Shown one piece after another: positions 51,176 to 60,141 of a DNA stretch of 64,000 nt. Position 1 is the first letter of the stretch. Each line of letters opens with the position of its first letter. This stretch comes from Sinorhizobium sp. B11. GTDB taxonomy: Bacteria > Pseudomonadota > Alphaproteobacteria > Rhizobiales > Rhizobiaceae. The DNA lies in the NCBI GenBank assembly GCA_039725955.1, contig CP091033.1:1798001-1862000 (forward strand), written 5' to 3'. Made by a program: the position numbers and the translations under genes. The notes under the pieces are model-generated. The model ran no database searches, was not told the origin of the DNA, and worked only from the letters and a program-made list of their open reading frames with translations.

Positions 51176-52261
51176 TCAACTGAGCCTTCTGCCTTCGGCG
51201 TCGAAAGCCAGCATTTCAGGCACTCTCAGGGAGAGGCTGATCTTCTCCTTCGGCTGAGGCCTGCTTTCGCGGCACTCGACCGTCATTTCCGCATTTGTTG
51301 CGGTCAACACGTGAAGATATCCGGTGCCACCGAGCTCCTCGGTGAACTCGGCTGTTGCAGGCAGCGTCAGGCCGCCATTTGAGGCGCCAAGGCCGATATG
51401 CTCGGGCCGCACGCCGACATTGATGGCTGCGCCCTCGGCGACCGGACTGCGTGTCGGCAGGTCGAAGGCCTGGCCCGGCGCGTCGTCGAGCTCGACACGG
51501 GCAGAGCTTTGGCCAGCGGACACGACCCTGCCCTTCAGAAAATTCATGCCCGGCGAACCGATAAAGCCGGCGACAAACATGTTCTGCGGATTGCGGTAAA
51601 GTTCCAGGGGTGCACCGATCTGCTGGACGACACCCTCCTTCAGCACGACGATCTTGTCGGCGAGCGTCATCGCCTCGACCTGATCATGGGTCACATAGAC
51701 CATCGTCGCGCCAATCTGGCGGTGCAGGCGGGCGATTTCCATGCGCATCTTCACGCGCAATTCGGCATCGAGGTTGGAGAGCGGTTCGTCGAACAGGAAA
51801 ACCCTCGGTTCGCGCACGATGGCGCGGCCGATCGCCACGCGCTGGCGCTGACCACCAGAGAGCTGGCTGGGTTTGTGCTGGAGATAGTCGGTCAGGCGAA
51901 GAATATCGGCGGCCGCCTTCACCTTCGCTTGAATCTCTGCCTTCGGCCGTTTGGCGATCGACAGGCTGAAGGCCATGTTTTCGAACACCGAAAGATGCGG
52001 ATAAAGCGCATAGGACTGGAAGACCATGGCAACGCCGCGCTTCGACGCTTCCCTGTGGGTGACGTCCTCATCCTCAATCCTGATCTGGCCGCCGCTCGTT
52101 TCCTCAAGCCCTGCAATCATTCGCAGCAGCGTCGACTTTCCGCAGCCGGAGGGGCCGACGAAAACCGCGAACTCGCCCTGCTCGATCTCGATATCGACGC
52201 CGTGAATGACGGCGTAGGAGCCGAACGACTTCCTGACATCAGTCAGTTTTATCCCAGACAT
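51176..52261 (-). CDS. CUT1 sugar ABC transporter ATP-binding protein (MalK/UgpC-like)
   Basis: The protein has 361 residues. It shows Walker A VGPSGCGKSTLLRM, signature LSGGQRQRVAIGRAIV, Walker B VFLFDEPLSNLD, switch His in MVYVTHDQVEAM and the C-terminal regulatory TOBE/OB barrel from about residue 240. It is the energising subunit of the arabinoside transporter. GGGAGGATGT lies before the ATG. It follows the arabinofuranosidase gene by 62 bases containing a stable hairpin. Confidence 0.93.
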   Translation of the reverse strand: MSGIKLTDVRKSFGSYAVIHGVDIEIEQGEFAVFVGPSGCGKSTLLRMIAGLEETSGGQIRIEDEDVTHREASKRGVAMVFQSYALYPHLSVFENMAFSLSIAKRPKAEIQAKVKAAADILRLTDYLQHKPSQLSGGQRQRVAIGRAIVREPRVFLFDEPLSNLDAELRVKMRMEIARLHRQIGATMVYVTHDQVEAMTLADKIVVLKEGVVQQIGAPLELYRNPQNMFVAGFIGSPGMNFLKGRVVSAGQSSARVELDDAPGQAFDLPTRSPVAEGAAINVGVRPEHIGLGASNGGLTLPATAEFTEELGGTGYLHVLTATNAEMTVECRESRPQPKEKISLSLRVPEMLAFDAEGRRLS

Positions 52262-52286
52262 ACATCCTCCCGATTGGCAGTCCGAA

Positions 52287-52311
52287 CGGGGCAGCCTCCT
52301 CCGCTGCCCCG
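52287..52311. repeat. Intercistronic hairpin between abfA and ATPase gene
   Basis: A perfect 9-bp stem CGGGGCAGC/GCTGCCCCG with a 7-base pyrimidine-rich loop sits in the 62-base gap. There is no U-tract. It probably protects the upstream mRNA segment or tunes expression between the two genes. Confidence 0.6.
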
Positions 52312-52323
52312 ATAGCGATCAGC

Positions 52324-53844
52324 TCATGCCGAAGCGACTGACAGCAGGATGAAATGATAGGATTTCGCCGGCAGCGACCCGGTGAGCCTGCCTTCATCGG
52401 TGACCTGCAGGCCGGATCCTGCCTTCGGCACGATGCGGTTTTGATCCTCGACGGAGTTGCGGGCCTTCAGGTCATCGCCGACCATCGCGTGATGCTGGAC
52501 CACCTTGACGCCCTTGAAGCCCTGCAGGTCGACATCGAGGTCGATAGCCTCATCGAGGCTGCGGTTGATCGCAAAGAGCGCGATGCTCTTGCCATCCTCA
52601 TGCAGCACGGCCGAGAGATCGAGATAGGGAACGTCCTGTGCGACTTCGCAATCGTAAGTCGGGCCGGATGAAGACACCGCCAGTGCAGTGCCGCGGCCGT
52701 ACTTCGAAGCAAACTGCAGCGGATAGTAGATCGACTGGCGCCAGGCCGGGCCGCCCGCCTTGGTCAGGATCGGCGCGATGACGTTGACGAGCTGTGCCAT
52801 GCAGGCGATCTTGACGCGGTCGGAACGACGGATGAAGACGTTGATCAGCGAGGCGACGAAGATCGCATCCTCGAGATTGTAGAGCTCTTCCAGGAGCGGC
52901 GGCGCCTCCGGCCAGTCCCAGTTCTTGTAGCGCTGATCGTCTTCCTTGCGGTCGTGATACCAGACGTTCCATTCGTCGAAGCAGATCTTCACGTCGCGCT
53001 TGGAACGCTTCTTCGCCTTGATGTAGTCGATGACGCCGCCGATCGTGACGATATAGCGGTCGAGTTCGATCGCCTTGGCGTAGTAATTCAGCGTGTCGTT
53101 TTCCTCGTTGCCGAAATACTTGTGCAGCGAGATGTAGTCGACGCTGTCATAGCTTGCGTCCAGAACCTGCGCCTCCCACTCGGGATAGGTCTTCATCTTG
53201 TCATTCGACGAGCCGCAGACGACGGTTTCGAGCGTCTTGTCGAAATATTTGAACGCCTTGCTGACGTCGTTGGCGAGCAGGCCATATTCGGTCGCGGTCT
53301 TATGGCCGACCTGCCAGGGACCGTCCATCTCGTTGCCGAGGCACCAGATCCGCACATTGTGCGGGTCCTTGTAGCCGTGTTTGGCGCGCAGGTCGCTCCA
53401 ATATGTACCGCCAGGATGGTTGCAATATTCGAGGAAATTGCGGGCATCGTTCAGGCCGCGCGAACCGAGGTTCATGGCCAGCATCATCTCGGTCTTCGCG
53501 AGCTTCGACCAGTCAGCGAATTCATTGATGCCCATCTGGTTGGTCTCGCGAGTCCGCCAGGCAAGGTCGAGACGCGTCGGGCGCTGGTCGCGCGGGCCGA
53601 TGCCGTCTTCCCAATGATAGGCCGAGACGAAGTTGCCGCCCGGATAGCGTACGATCGGCATATCCAGGTCGCGCACCATATCAAGAACATCGGTACGGAA
53701 TCCGTCCTTATCAGCTTTTTCGTGACCCGGCTCATAAATCCCGGTGTAAACGGCGCGGCCCATGTGCTCCAGGAAGGAGCCGTAGACACGTTTATCGACG
53801 TTCGAAATGGTGAATTCCCTGTTCAGGGTCGCCTTAGCTCGCAT
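52324..53844 (-). CDS. abfA: Alpha-N-arabinofuranosidase, GH51
   Basis: The protein has 506 residues and no signal peptide, so it is cytoplasmic. GH51 landmarks: VYGSFLEHMGRAVYTGIYEP near the start, VRYPGGNFVSAYHWEDG, acid/base Glu in WCLGNEMDGPW and nucleophile Glu in ICFDEWNVWYHDR. The C-terminal beta-domain ends in SYHFILLSV. It removes terminal alpha-L-arabinofuranosyl residues from oligosaccharides taken up by the following transporter. GAGGAACATTC precedes the ATG. It is the first gene of the six-gene minus-strand operon. Confidence 0.94.
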   Translation of the reverse strand: MRAKATLNREFTISNVDKRVYGSFLEHMGRAVYTGIYEPGHEKADKDGFRTDVLDMVRDLDMPIVRYPGGNFVSAYHWEDGIGPRDQRPTRLDLAWRTRETNQMGINEFADWSKLAKTEMMLAMNLGSRGLNDARNFLEYCNHPGGTYWSDLRAKHGYKDPHNVRIWCLGNEMDGPWQVGHKTATEYGLLANDVSKAFKYFDKTLETVVCGSSNDKMKTYPEWEAQVLDASYDSVDYISLHKYFGNEENDTLNYYAKAIELDRYIVTIGGVIDYIKAKKRSKRDVKICFDEWNVWYHDRKEDDQRYKNWDWPEAPPLLEELYNLEDAIFVASLINVFIRRSDRVKIACMAQLVNVIAPILTKAGGPAWRQSIYYPLQFASKYGRGTALAVSSSGPTYDCEVAQDVPYLDLSAVLHEDGKSIALFAINRSLDEAIDLDVDLQGFKGVKVVQHHAMVGDDLKARNSVEDQNRIVPKAGSGLQVTDEGRLTGSLPAKSYHFILLSVASA

Positions 53845-54244
53845 GAATGTTCCTCGTTTATTGAATTTGATTTTTGAAGAAGCTATTCTGACAAGTTTTT
53901 TTTATCAAGTATTTTGTTTTGTATCCATAAATCGGTTTTATATCTCACACGAGATGCGAAGCCCATGAAAAATCTGGGAAAACCATTCATGTGCTGGCGG
54001 TGGGAGCAAAGGCGCCCCTTAAAAAAGATGGGAAACGGAATTCTGGTGGCCACCACGCCGCAGCGGCATATCCAAGCGCGAAATTGGGGCGTTCGCGACG
54101 CAAAATGAGAGCTCTCTCACAATACCGATCTCACGCGCCGCTCGCGGGCTGCGGTTTTGACATGAACCTAAGCTGAAGAGCGTCTTCAGAAGGAGTTCAT
54201 GGCGAAGGGGCCAGCCTTGGTCACAACTACCAAGGAGAGAAACT
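53845..54244. other. Promoter region of the arabinofuranosidase operon
   Basis: These 400 bases separate divergent genes. Positions 53870-53950 are very AT-rich. On the minus strand two similar blocks (ACTTGATA and ACTTGTCA) sit side by side and could be operator half-sites for the ArsR-type regulator. A small palindrome GAAGA-GCG-TCTTC lies near 54176-54188, before the plus-strand gene. No RNA gene or longer coding frame is supported. Confidence 0.5.
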
Positions 54245-54583
54245 ATGAAAATCACTCATTTTGCCGTGGCAGCCGTTCTCTCGCTCGGCTCGGCCTTGGT
54301 CGCGGCAGAGCCTGCAGCGGCGATGCCTCGATCGGCGGCGCCGTCCGCATCGGTGGAAAAGAGCGCGGTCGTTCAGGTCCGGCACCGCCACTACCGCCAT
54401 CATCGTGATTACGACCGGTATGGCTGGCATCACCGCCGCTACTATCGAGATCGCGACTATCGGGATTGGCGCGCAGAGCGGCGCTGGCGGGACGATCGCG
54501 GCTGGCGATACCGTGACCGTTACTACGGTGATCGCTACTATCGCCCACATCGCAACGGCGTCTATTTCCGCCTGGATCTCTAG
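54245..54583 (+). CDS. Small secreted His/Arg/Tyr-rich protein
   Basis: The protein has 112 residues. A signal peptide (FAVAAVLSLGSALVAAEPAA) is followed by a tail dominated by Arg, His, Tyr, Asp and Trp in RY, HR and RD repeats (for example HYRHHRDYDRYGWHHRRYY). No enzyme motif is visible. Such short basic exported proteins are common in rhizobia and may bind metals, nucleic acid or the cell wall. AAGGAGAGAAACT lies directly before the ATG. It is transcribed away from abfA. Confidence 0.82.
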   Translation: MKITHFAVAAVLSLGSALVAAEPAAAMPRSAAPSASVEKSAVVQVRHRHYRHHRDYDRYGWHHRRYYRDRDYRDWRAERRWRDDRGWRYRDRYYGDRYYRPHRNGVYFRLDL

Positions 54584-54794
54584 AGCAGGACCGCCCCAGG
54601 ATTGCCAACGGATCGCGGCCGGTCGCCGCGTCCCTGCAGTAAGTCGCTAATAGAGATATCCTCGTTCAGGTCAGTCCAGGGCCCATTGGGCTGACCTGAA
54701 CTTTGCGCAGCTGATCCGATGTCGCGTTCAAGAACTGTGGAATGCAAGCCAAAGGCACACTGAGAGTGCGCCCATTATCTATTGAAATCCACAT
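54580..54794 (-). pseudogene. DUF2442 gene with a one-base frameshift
   Basis: From ATG 54794 (GGAG seven bases upstream) the frame reads MWISIDNGRTLSVPLAC, IPQFLNATSDQLRKVQVSP, clearly DUF2442. It then runs to a TGA. In another frame of the same strand the expected family ending follows: TDLNEDISISDLLQG and a stop at 54580-54582. One missing or extra base near 54688 explains this. The break lies at the loop of a 14-bp hairpin (54665-54700). The 3' end overlaps the end of the secreted-protein gene. Confidence 0.7.
54665..54700. repeat. 14-bp hairpin inside broken DUF2442 gene
   Basis: Arms beginning TTCAGGTCAG (54665-54674) and ending CTGACCTGAA (54691-54700) pair perfectly; four further pairs including one G-U extend the stem, leaving an 8-base loop. 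It lies over the frameshift point of the DUF2442 gene and also downstream of the secreted-protein gene, where it could act as an mRNA 3' hairpin. Confidence 0.7.
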
Positions 54795-54950
54795 TGAACC
54801 GCTCCTTCCAAGATGACGCGAAAGGGACGCCGGCCCGCAGGACGCGCGGACCCTCCATTGGGCGTCAGCGGAACCGTTTGCCGAGAGCATCCGTTTTCCG
54901 TCGCCTGCTTCCCGTTGAAGCCCAAAACCTCGCCTCTCTCGGAGCCTTCG

Positions 54951-56216
54951 ATGCCCGCATCGCTCGCCAAGGATCGCTCACTTCTGGCGCTTGCCGTCCT
55001 GAACTTCTTCCTGGCTGACGCCCGCGACGGTCTCGGACCTTTTCTCGACGGCTTCCTCGCCACCCGAGGGTGGTCACCTATGGCGCTTGGCCTCGTCGCC
55101 ACGATCGGTGGCGTGCTTGGCATGGTCGCCACGCCATTCTTCGGTGCCTGGGTCGACGCGACGCATCGCAAGCGCACGCTGATCATCCTGCCGGTTCTGT
55201 TGGTGACGGCTGCCGCTCTCTGGACGCTTGCGAGCCCCGGCAACGCCGCCGTCTTCGGCGGCCAATCGGCAACCGCAATCGTCGGGGCGGTCGTCGGCCC
55301 CGCTCTCATGGGGCTGACGCTCGGGCTTGTCGGCGAACGCCGCTTTTCCGGGCAGGTCTCGCGCAACGAATTCTGGAACCACGCCGGCAACGTCGCATCG
55401 CTTGCTGGGGTCTATCTCGCGTCGCTCGCTTTCGGGCTGAAGGGCGTCATTGCCATGATGGTAATGACGGCCACAGCGACCATTCTGGCTGTTCTTGCGG
55501 TCGATCCGCGCGGCATCGACCATGAGGCCGCCCGCGGTCTTGCGCACGACGACGGAGCGCCTGGTCCCTCCGGCTTCTCCGTTCTGTTTGCCAAGAAGGG
55601 TCTCGTCCTGCTCGCCGTCGTGCTGATGGTCTTCCATTTCGGCAACGCCCCGATCAGCCGCCTGATCGCCCAGGATTTCTCAATCCAGCTCGGCACACCC
55701 TTCCGAACCACCGCGGTCACGACAGGGGTGTCACAACTGTCCATGATCGCGATGGCCCTAGCCGCCCCCTTGATGATCCGTCGCTTCGGCCTTGGCACCG
55801 TCTTTATCATCGCGCTTTCCGCCTTGCCTGTTCGAGGCCTGATCGCCGGCACCTTCACGAGCTTTGCCGCCATCTTTCCAGTCCAGATCCTCGACGGCGT
55901 CGGTGCAGGCCTCATCGGCATCGCGACACCGATCGCCGCAGAGCGTATCCTGTCAGGCACCGGGCGATTCAATGTCGGTCTGGCCGCCGTCATGACGGTT
56001 CAGGGCATCGGCGCGTCTCTCAGCAATATTGTCGCCGGCTGGCTGACGGATCTTGGCGGCTACAGCCTTGCCTATTTCGTTCATGGGGGAATGGCACTCT
56101 TCGCCGTTGCGATCTTCTGCACCGCTTTGGGCTCCATCGCGCCATCGCCGACAGATGAGGATGACAGGTCGGTCAACGGTTCAAACCGGGTTGATCTCGC
56201 GGAAGGCGAGGGCTAG
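54951..56216 (+). CDS. MFS transporter
   Basis: The protein has 421 residues with about twelve membrane helices. The MFS loop 2-3 motif is recognisable as GAWVDATHRKRTLIILP, and the other half has GLIGIATPIAAERILSGTGRF. An opening LAVLNFFLADARDGLGPFLDGF is typical of a drug/efflux-like subgroup found in proteobacteria. The substrate is unknown. I start at 54951 for GGAG six bases upstream; the longer frame is not supported. It is alone in its transcription unit unless cspA 39 bases downstream is included. Confidence 0.9.
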   Translation: MPASLAKDRSLLALAVLNFFLADARDGLGPFLDGFLATRGWSPMALGLVATIGGVLGMVATPFFGAWVDATHRKRTLIILPVLLVTAAALWTLASPGNAAVFGGQSATAIVGAVVGPALMGLTLGLVGERRFSGQVSRNEFWNHAGNVASLAGVYLASLAFGLKGVIAMMVMTATATILAVLAVDPRGIDHEAARGLAHDDGAPGPSGFSVLFAKKGLVLLAVVLMVFHFGNAPISRLIAQDFSIQLGTPFRTTAVTTGVSQLSMIAMALAAPLMIRRFGLGTVFIIALSALPVRGLIAGTFTSFAAIFPVQILDGVGAGLIGIATPIAAERILSGTGRFNVGLAAVMTVQGIGASLSNIVAGWLTDLGGYSLAYFVHGGMALFAVAIFCTALGSIAPSPTDEDDRSVNGSNRVDLAEGEG

Positions 56217-56255
56217 GTTGCCGCCCCGCAACACGTACAAACACATGAGGACGTC

Positions 56256-56459
56256 ATGCCGACTGGCAAGGTTAAGTTTTTCAACATGGATAAGGGCTTT
56301 GGCTTCATCACGCCGGAGACGGGCGGACCCGATATCTTCGTCCACGTCACCGCGCTTCAATATGGCGATGGGTTGAAGGAAGGGCAGAGCGTTTCCTACG
56401 ATGTAGGCCAGGACCGCAAGACCGGCAAGGCAAAGGCGGAAAACGTCAGGCCGCTCTGA
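56256..56459 (+). CDS. cspA: Cold-shock domain protein (second copy)
   Basis: The protein has 67 residues. It has the same start, RNP motifs ([17 protein letters not shown]) and end as the copy at 33809, with about a dozen substitutions. The leaders share a CAAACA...GAGG pattern directly before each ATG, so the duplication included regulatory sequence. It is an RNA chaperone of the CspA family. A terminator follows. Confidence 0.95.
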   Translation: MPTGKVKFFNMDKGFGFITPETGGPDIFVHVTALQYGDGLKEGQSVSYDVGQDRKTGKAKAENVRPL

Positions 56460-56495
56460 GCTGCGACACTCGCTTAAAAATCACAAGCACTAGCT

Positions 56496-56524
56496 GGGCG
56501 CCCATGAGGCGCCCTTCTCATTTA
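56496..56524 (+). terminator. Intrinsic terminator of second cspA
   Basis: A 7-bp perfect stem GGGCGCC/GGCGCCC with loop CATGA is followed by TTCTCATTT, 36 bases after the cspA stop. It is weaker than the first copy's terminator. Confidence 0.8.
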
Positions 56525-56529
56525 GAAGT

Positions 56530-56682
56530 TTATCTCTGTCGGCTGCCTGCAAGCGCCACAAGGATGGGACCGAGCACAAACTCTCCGTGTTCGGCTGGTC
56601 TCGTCAGGTCGCGCAGAGAACCGCCGACCGAATTGACCTGGCCTCTCCGCTCCAGGATGCAGGCGATCACGGTCGCCCGCAT
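56530..56682 (-). CDS. Doubtful 50-residue frame
   Basis: The frame reads MRATVIACILERRGQVNSVG, then LRDLTRPAEHGEF and LVALAGSRQR, with mostly G or C at third codon positions. GCGGAAA precedes the ATG, which is a poor ribosome site. No family is recognised. It lies in the 358-base gap between cspA and the exported-protein gene, where nothing else is seen. Confidence 0.22.
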   Translation of the reverse strand: MRATVIACILERRGQVNSVGGSLRDLTRPAEHGEFVLGPILVALAGSRQR

Positions 56683-56817
56683 TTTCCGCGGGCGATGAGA
56701 TCTTGCTGCCCGCCGCACAGGAAAGGATTTCGGGTCGCTGCCCGTCCCCCTTTCTGCCGTCATACCCTTGCTGCAGCGGGTGCTGCCATGCTTCGGCAAC
56801 ACCCGCCGCACCAGCAA

Positions 56818-57174
56818 TTAACGAGAATAGAACGTCATGCCGCCGTCCGCAGCCTGTTCTGCGTCGACGATATTGGAGACCTTCACGCCATCTCTTTCGA
56901 GCCTTGCGACAAGCGGGCCATTTGCTTCAATGGCAGCCTGAATTCCCTGAATGGCGTTCTCCGAGCGATCCGAAACGGACGACCCACGTGTGGTATGCTC
57001 GGGCGACTGGTCCCAGTTACCAAGTACGTGGACGTCGAAATCGGACGAGAAGGTGCGAAGGGTGTTTTCGAGAGGGCCCGGGGCATTCATGTCAAGGCTC
57101 TCTGCGTGGCTGACAGTTGCGAAGCCGAACGAGGAAACGAGGACGACGGCGGCGAGGTTAAGAACGCGGTTCAT
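56818..57174 (-). CDS. Exported hypothetical protein
   Basis: The protein has 118 residues. A signal peptide (NLAAVVLVSSFGFATVSHA, cleavage before ESLDM) leads to a mature part of about 95 residues. The mature part includes FSSDFDVHVLGNWDQSP and EANGPLVARLERDGVKVSNI, ending in AADGGMTFYSR. It is presumably periplasmic, and similar small exported proteins occur in rhizobia without known function. The ATG at 57174 has GGAG eight bases upstream; the longer frame is unlikely. Confidence 0.75.
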   Translation of the reverse strand: MNRVLNLAAVVLVSSFGFATVSHAESLDMNAPGPLENTLRTFSSDFDVHVLGNWDQSPEHTTRGSSVSDRSENAIQGIQAAIEANGPLVARLERDGVKVSNIVDAEQAADGGMTFYSR

Positions 57175-57539
57175 CGGAAAATCTCCGTAGGGGGTTACGA
57201 TAGGTCTTCTCGTCGGTCGCTTCGAAAGTGCTTGGCGCTCCGGTGTGAAGACATATTTGAGGTAGGGCCTCGCAGCAGGGATCGACACTAGACGGCAATT
57301 CACTTGTCACTAGACTTTGGTCTAGGTTGTCGCAACGGGTTGATTGTCGATGGCCCTATACTTTGCTGCCGCAAGAATTCTGCGGCGTACTTCATTACAG
57401 ACGAAACATATTTCCAGAGAACTGAAACGATGCTGCGGTTTTGCAGCAGCACTTCTCCCTGCGACTTGGCCCCTGCTTCTCGTCTGAAGATGGACAAGTC
57501 TTTCATCCGTTTGCCAGCAAGCGCATTGAAGAGAAACCG
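57175..57539. other. Divergent promoter region
   Basis: These 365 bases lie between the exported-protein gene and the histidine kinase gene. A segment TCACTAGACTTTGGTCTAG near 57302-57326 contains CTAGAC/GTCTAG arms and could be an operator. No gene is supported here. Confidence 0.45.
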
Positions 57540-58796
57540 ATGACCGGGCGATTTCGTTCTTCTGTGACCACAATTTCCACCGACGCCGCATGGCGCGTAC
57601 CGCCAAGAACCTTGCGCGGGCGGCTGCTGTTCATCCTGTCCGTCGGTCTCGTTTTTGCTCATGGCGGTCTGGCGGTCGGCCTCTACAACGAGGTGCGGCA
57701 CCCAGCCCAGCCGAACGGGGTCGAACAACAAGTGTTAGCCGTACCGACCGAACTTGCAGCGCTCGACGATCGGCAGACGCCGCTGCAGGTCACGCGGGAA
57801 GAGGCAAGCGCTGATGGGACGGGGATGCTGGAGAGCAGCGGCTCAGATGCTGTTTCGCCTCCCCCGCCCGAGATTTTGCCCCCTCGGAAGATTCTCGTAG
57901 CCGGTAACACAGAACGCCAGACCATGGGACCGGCGATGACTATGATTGCAAGTCATGTTGTCTTCCTGCTGGTGTCTGCAGGCATGTTTGCCTACGCCGT
58001 CAGAAAGTCGATTTTGCCGCTGACCCAAATCACTGCGGCAGTGGAGGCGCTCGATCCAAATCGCCCGGGCGAACCGTTGAAAGAGGGTGGCCCTCTTGAG
58101 GTTGCCGCGGTGGCGAAAGCCTTCAACGCCATGCGACACCGAATCTCGCAACAGTTGGACGAGCGCATACAGGTTCTGTCGGCATTCTCCCACGACATGC
58201 AGACCCCGATTACCCGCATGCGACTGCGCGCTGAATTGGCAAGCGATTTTCCGGAAAAGGAAAAGCTCCTCAGAGATCTGGATGAGACTGAGCGGCTGGT
58301 CCGCGAAGGCATTGCCTATGCCAGGAATGCGCATGCGAATGAAGAGGGCTTCGCACTTGTCGATTTCCGCTCATTCATCGAATGCCTCGTGCTTGATTAT
58401 CAAGACACTGGCCGGACTGTTTCCATCGCCAATTCCGTTACCGGTCCGATCGTGACCAAGCCGCGGGCCTTGAGACGAAGCCTTTCGAACTTCATCGATA
58501 ACGCGCTAAAATTCGCGGGAGCCGCCGAGGTCAGCGCCATCCGCTCACATCGCGATGAGATCATAATTACCGTATTGGACCGGGGGCCGGGGATCGCCGA
58601 CGAACTGCTGGAGGCTGTCAAGAAGCCTTTCGTGCGGGGCGGCCAGATCGCCAGCGAGGGAATTCCCGGCAGCGGTCTCGGTCTGGCGATCGCCCAACAG
58701 TTAGCCGCGACGTTCGGAGCAAGCCTCAATTTGCGAAACAGGCCGGACGGCGGCCTGATCGCAGAACTGGTGATAGCGCCAGCTGTCGACTGTTAG
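57540..58796 (+). CDS. Orphan sensor histidine kinase
   Basis: The protein has 418 residues. Two membrane helices (LRGRLLFILSVGLVFAHGG near 30 and ASHVVFLLVSAGMFAYAV near 145) enclose a short, proline-rich periplasmic stretch. A HAMP region follows, then the H-box AFSHDMQTPITRMRLRAELA with the phospho-acceptor His, N-box NFIDNALKFAGA, DRGPGIAD and GSGLGLAIAQQL. It is EnvZ/QseC-like in order. No response regulator gene is adjacent in the window, so its partner must be elsewhere. The ATG at 57540 has a weak ribosome site. Confidence 0.9.
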   Translation: MTGRFRSSVTTISTDAAWRVPPRTLRGRLLFILSVGLVFAHGGLAVGLYNEVRHPAQPNGVEQQVLAVPTELAALDDRQTPLQVTREEASADGTGMLESSGSDAVSPPPPEILPPRKILVAGNTERQTMGPAMTMIASHVVFLLVSAGMFAYAVRKSILPLTQITAAVEALDPNRPGEPLKEGGPLEVAAVAKAFNAMRHRISQQLDERIQVLSAFSHDMQTPITRMRLRAELASDFPEKEKLLRDLDETERLVREGIAYARNAHANEEGFALVDFRSFIECLVLDYQDTGRTVSIANSVTGPIVTKPRALRRSLSNFIDNALKFAGAAEVSAIRSHRDEIIITVLDRGPGIADELLEAVKKPFVRGGQIASEGIPGSGLGLAIAQQLAATFGASLNLRNRPDGGLIAELVIAPAVDC

Positions 58797-59037
58797 GAGC
58801 CCCAAACGGCTGGCAATGCGAAGGGCTGTCTTGAGAGCGCGACGCGTGTTTTCGTCGGTTTGATTGTTCGGGTCGAGCCGTGAAATCTCATTTCATCATG
58901 CATTGCCGGCGATGGGCGCAAGCAATGTTCTTCCGCGCGTGAGAGAGCATCTGCCAGAGAGGCGACGCTACCCAGCGCTGCACAGCCGACAACAAACAGC
59001 GCCCTCAATGCTCTCTCAGAACCGCTGGGCGATCGAT
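58797..59037. other. Gap between convergent genes
   Basis: No gene or clear terminator is recognised between the histidine kinase and the convergent monooxygenase gene. Confidence 0.4.
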
Positions 59038-60141
59038 CTAAAGGCTCTGTGCCAGGCGCCGGTAGGACCGCGCGTAGAGCGCGTTTCCGAAGTTGCGAAG
59101 CACCAGATTTCGGACAATATCTGCCGCGCCTCTCAACTTGTCGCGCGCATGACATTGCTGCTGGACCCATTCGACACGCCCCTTTCGCCGCTTGTAGAAT
59201 TCCTCCAGGGCTTGCGCGACTTGACCATTCTGAGCCAGGCAGGCGGCAAGCACGATCGCATCCTCCAGCGCCATCGCCGCGCCTTGAGCCATGCTCGGCG
59301 AAGAGGCATGCGCAGCGTCGCCGACCAGCACAAGCCCCTGATCAATGAAACGACCGGCTGGAATCTCTTCAAGTCTTGCAGTGTGGGCAGTGACCTTATC
59401 GTCGAGAGCAGCGATGATCGAGCCCAGCGGATCGCCAAAGTCGGCAAAGCGTGCCCGGAGAACGCCAATCGATCCATCGCCGAACTGTTCCACCGGACAG
59501 TCGGCATAGATATAGAGCTCGGAGCGGCTCAGAGGTATGGCAAGGAGCGTCCGTCCTTTTCCCAGCATAGCCGTCCAGGCGTCCACCTGATTGTGGTTTT
59601 CGACCACCAAACGCCAGCAAGACATGCTGAGGGGGCGCGGTGTCCTCCCGCCAAAACCGAATTCTCGCACGGCCGAGCGAATTCCGTCAGCGCCAATGAC
59701 GAGGTCGTATTCGTCGATGCTGCCATCGCTGAAGTGCACTTCTCTGATGCCATCCCGCAACCGGGCCGCGGTGACGGAGGTACCGTAGGACACTTTCGTC
59801 GTGCTGATCGACGCCTGGAGCGCATCGATCAGCTTGTGCCGCGGCAGTGCGAGGCAGGGACCGCAGTCGCCCCACACCGTCTGGGTGGCGACATCATTGA
59901 TGACGACACCGCGTGACGTCAAAATTCTCTGTGCCTCGATTGGAAAGGCGACATCAAAGACGTCCCCCAGTACCCCAAGCATTGCCAGGGCGCGTGATGC
60001 ATTGCCCAAGAGGAAGATGCCCTGACCGGTCGTGGGGGAGATACTGCGCCGCTCGACGATGTCGACCTCAAATCCTTTCAGCTCGAGCGCTCTTGCCGCA
60101 GCAAGTCCGGCAATGCCGGCCCCGACGATCAGAATCTTCAT
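59038..60141 (-). CDS. FAD-dependent monooxygenase (aromatic hydroxylase-type)
   Basis: The protein has 367 residues. N-terminal FAD motif ILIVGAGIAGLAAARALELKG, the DG motif YDLVIGADGIRSAVRE and the second FAD motif VLVGDAAHASSPSMAQGAAMA are all intact. It is a single-component class A flavoprotein hydroxylase; the substrate is not determinable, though aromatic acids or polyketide-like rings are usual. GGGAACCCAGTC lies before the ATG. It lies 31 kb from the hydroxyquinol cluster and is not obviously linked. It is divergent from the MFS transporter at 60434. Confidence 0.9.
   Translation of the reverse strand: MKILIVGAGIAGLAAARALELKGFEVDIVERRSISPTTGQGIFLLGNASRALAMLGVLGDVFDVAFPIEAQRILTSRGVVINDVATQTVWGDCGPCLALPRHKLIDALQASISTTKVSYGTSVTAARLRDGIREVHFSDGSIDEYDLVIGADGIRSAVREFGFGGRTPRPLSMSCWRLVVENHNQVDAWTAMLGKGRTLLAIPLSRSELYIYADCPVEQFGDGSIGVLRARFADFGDPLGSIIAALDDKVTAHTARLEEIPAGRFIDQGLVLVGDAAHASSPSMAQGAAMALEDAIVLAACLAQNGQVAQALEEFYKRRKGRVEWVQQQCHARDKLRGAADIVRNLVLRNFGNALYARSYRRLAQSL

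Noticed and set aside
49666..51183. 505-codon plus-strand open frame
   Set aside because: It is antisense to a binding protein and permease with clear domains; composition bias in the high-GC strand opposite creates such frames.
53193..53877. Long plus-strand frame opposite abfA (52954-53877)
   Set aside because: The GH51 catalytic motifs on the minus strand are decisive; the plus frame is a codon-bias shadow.
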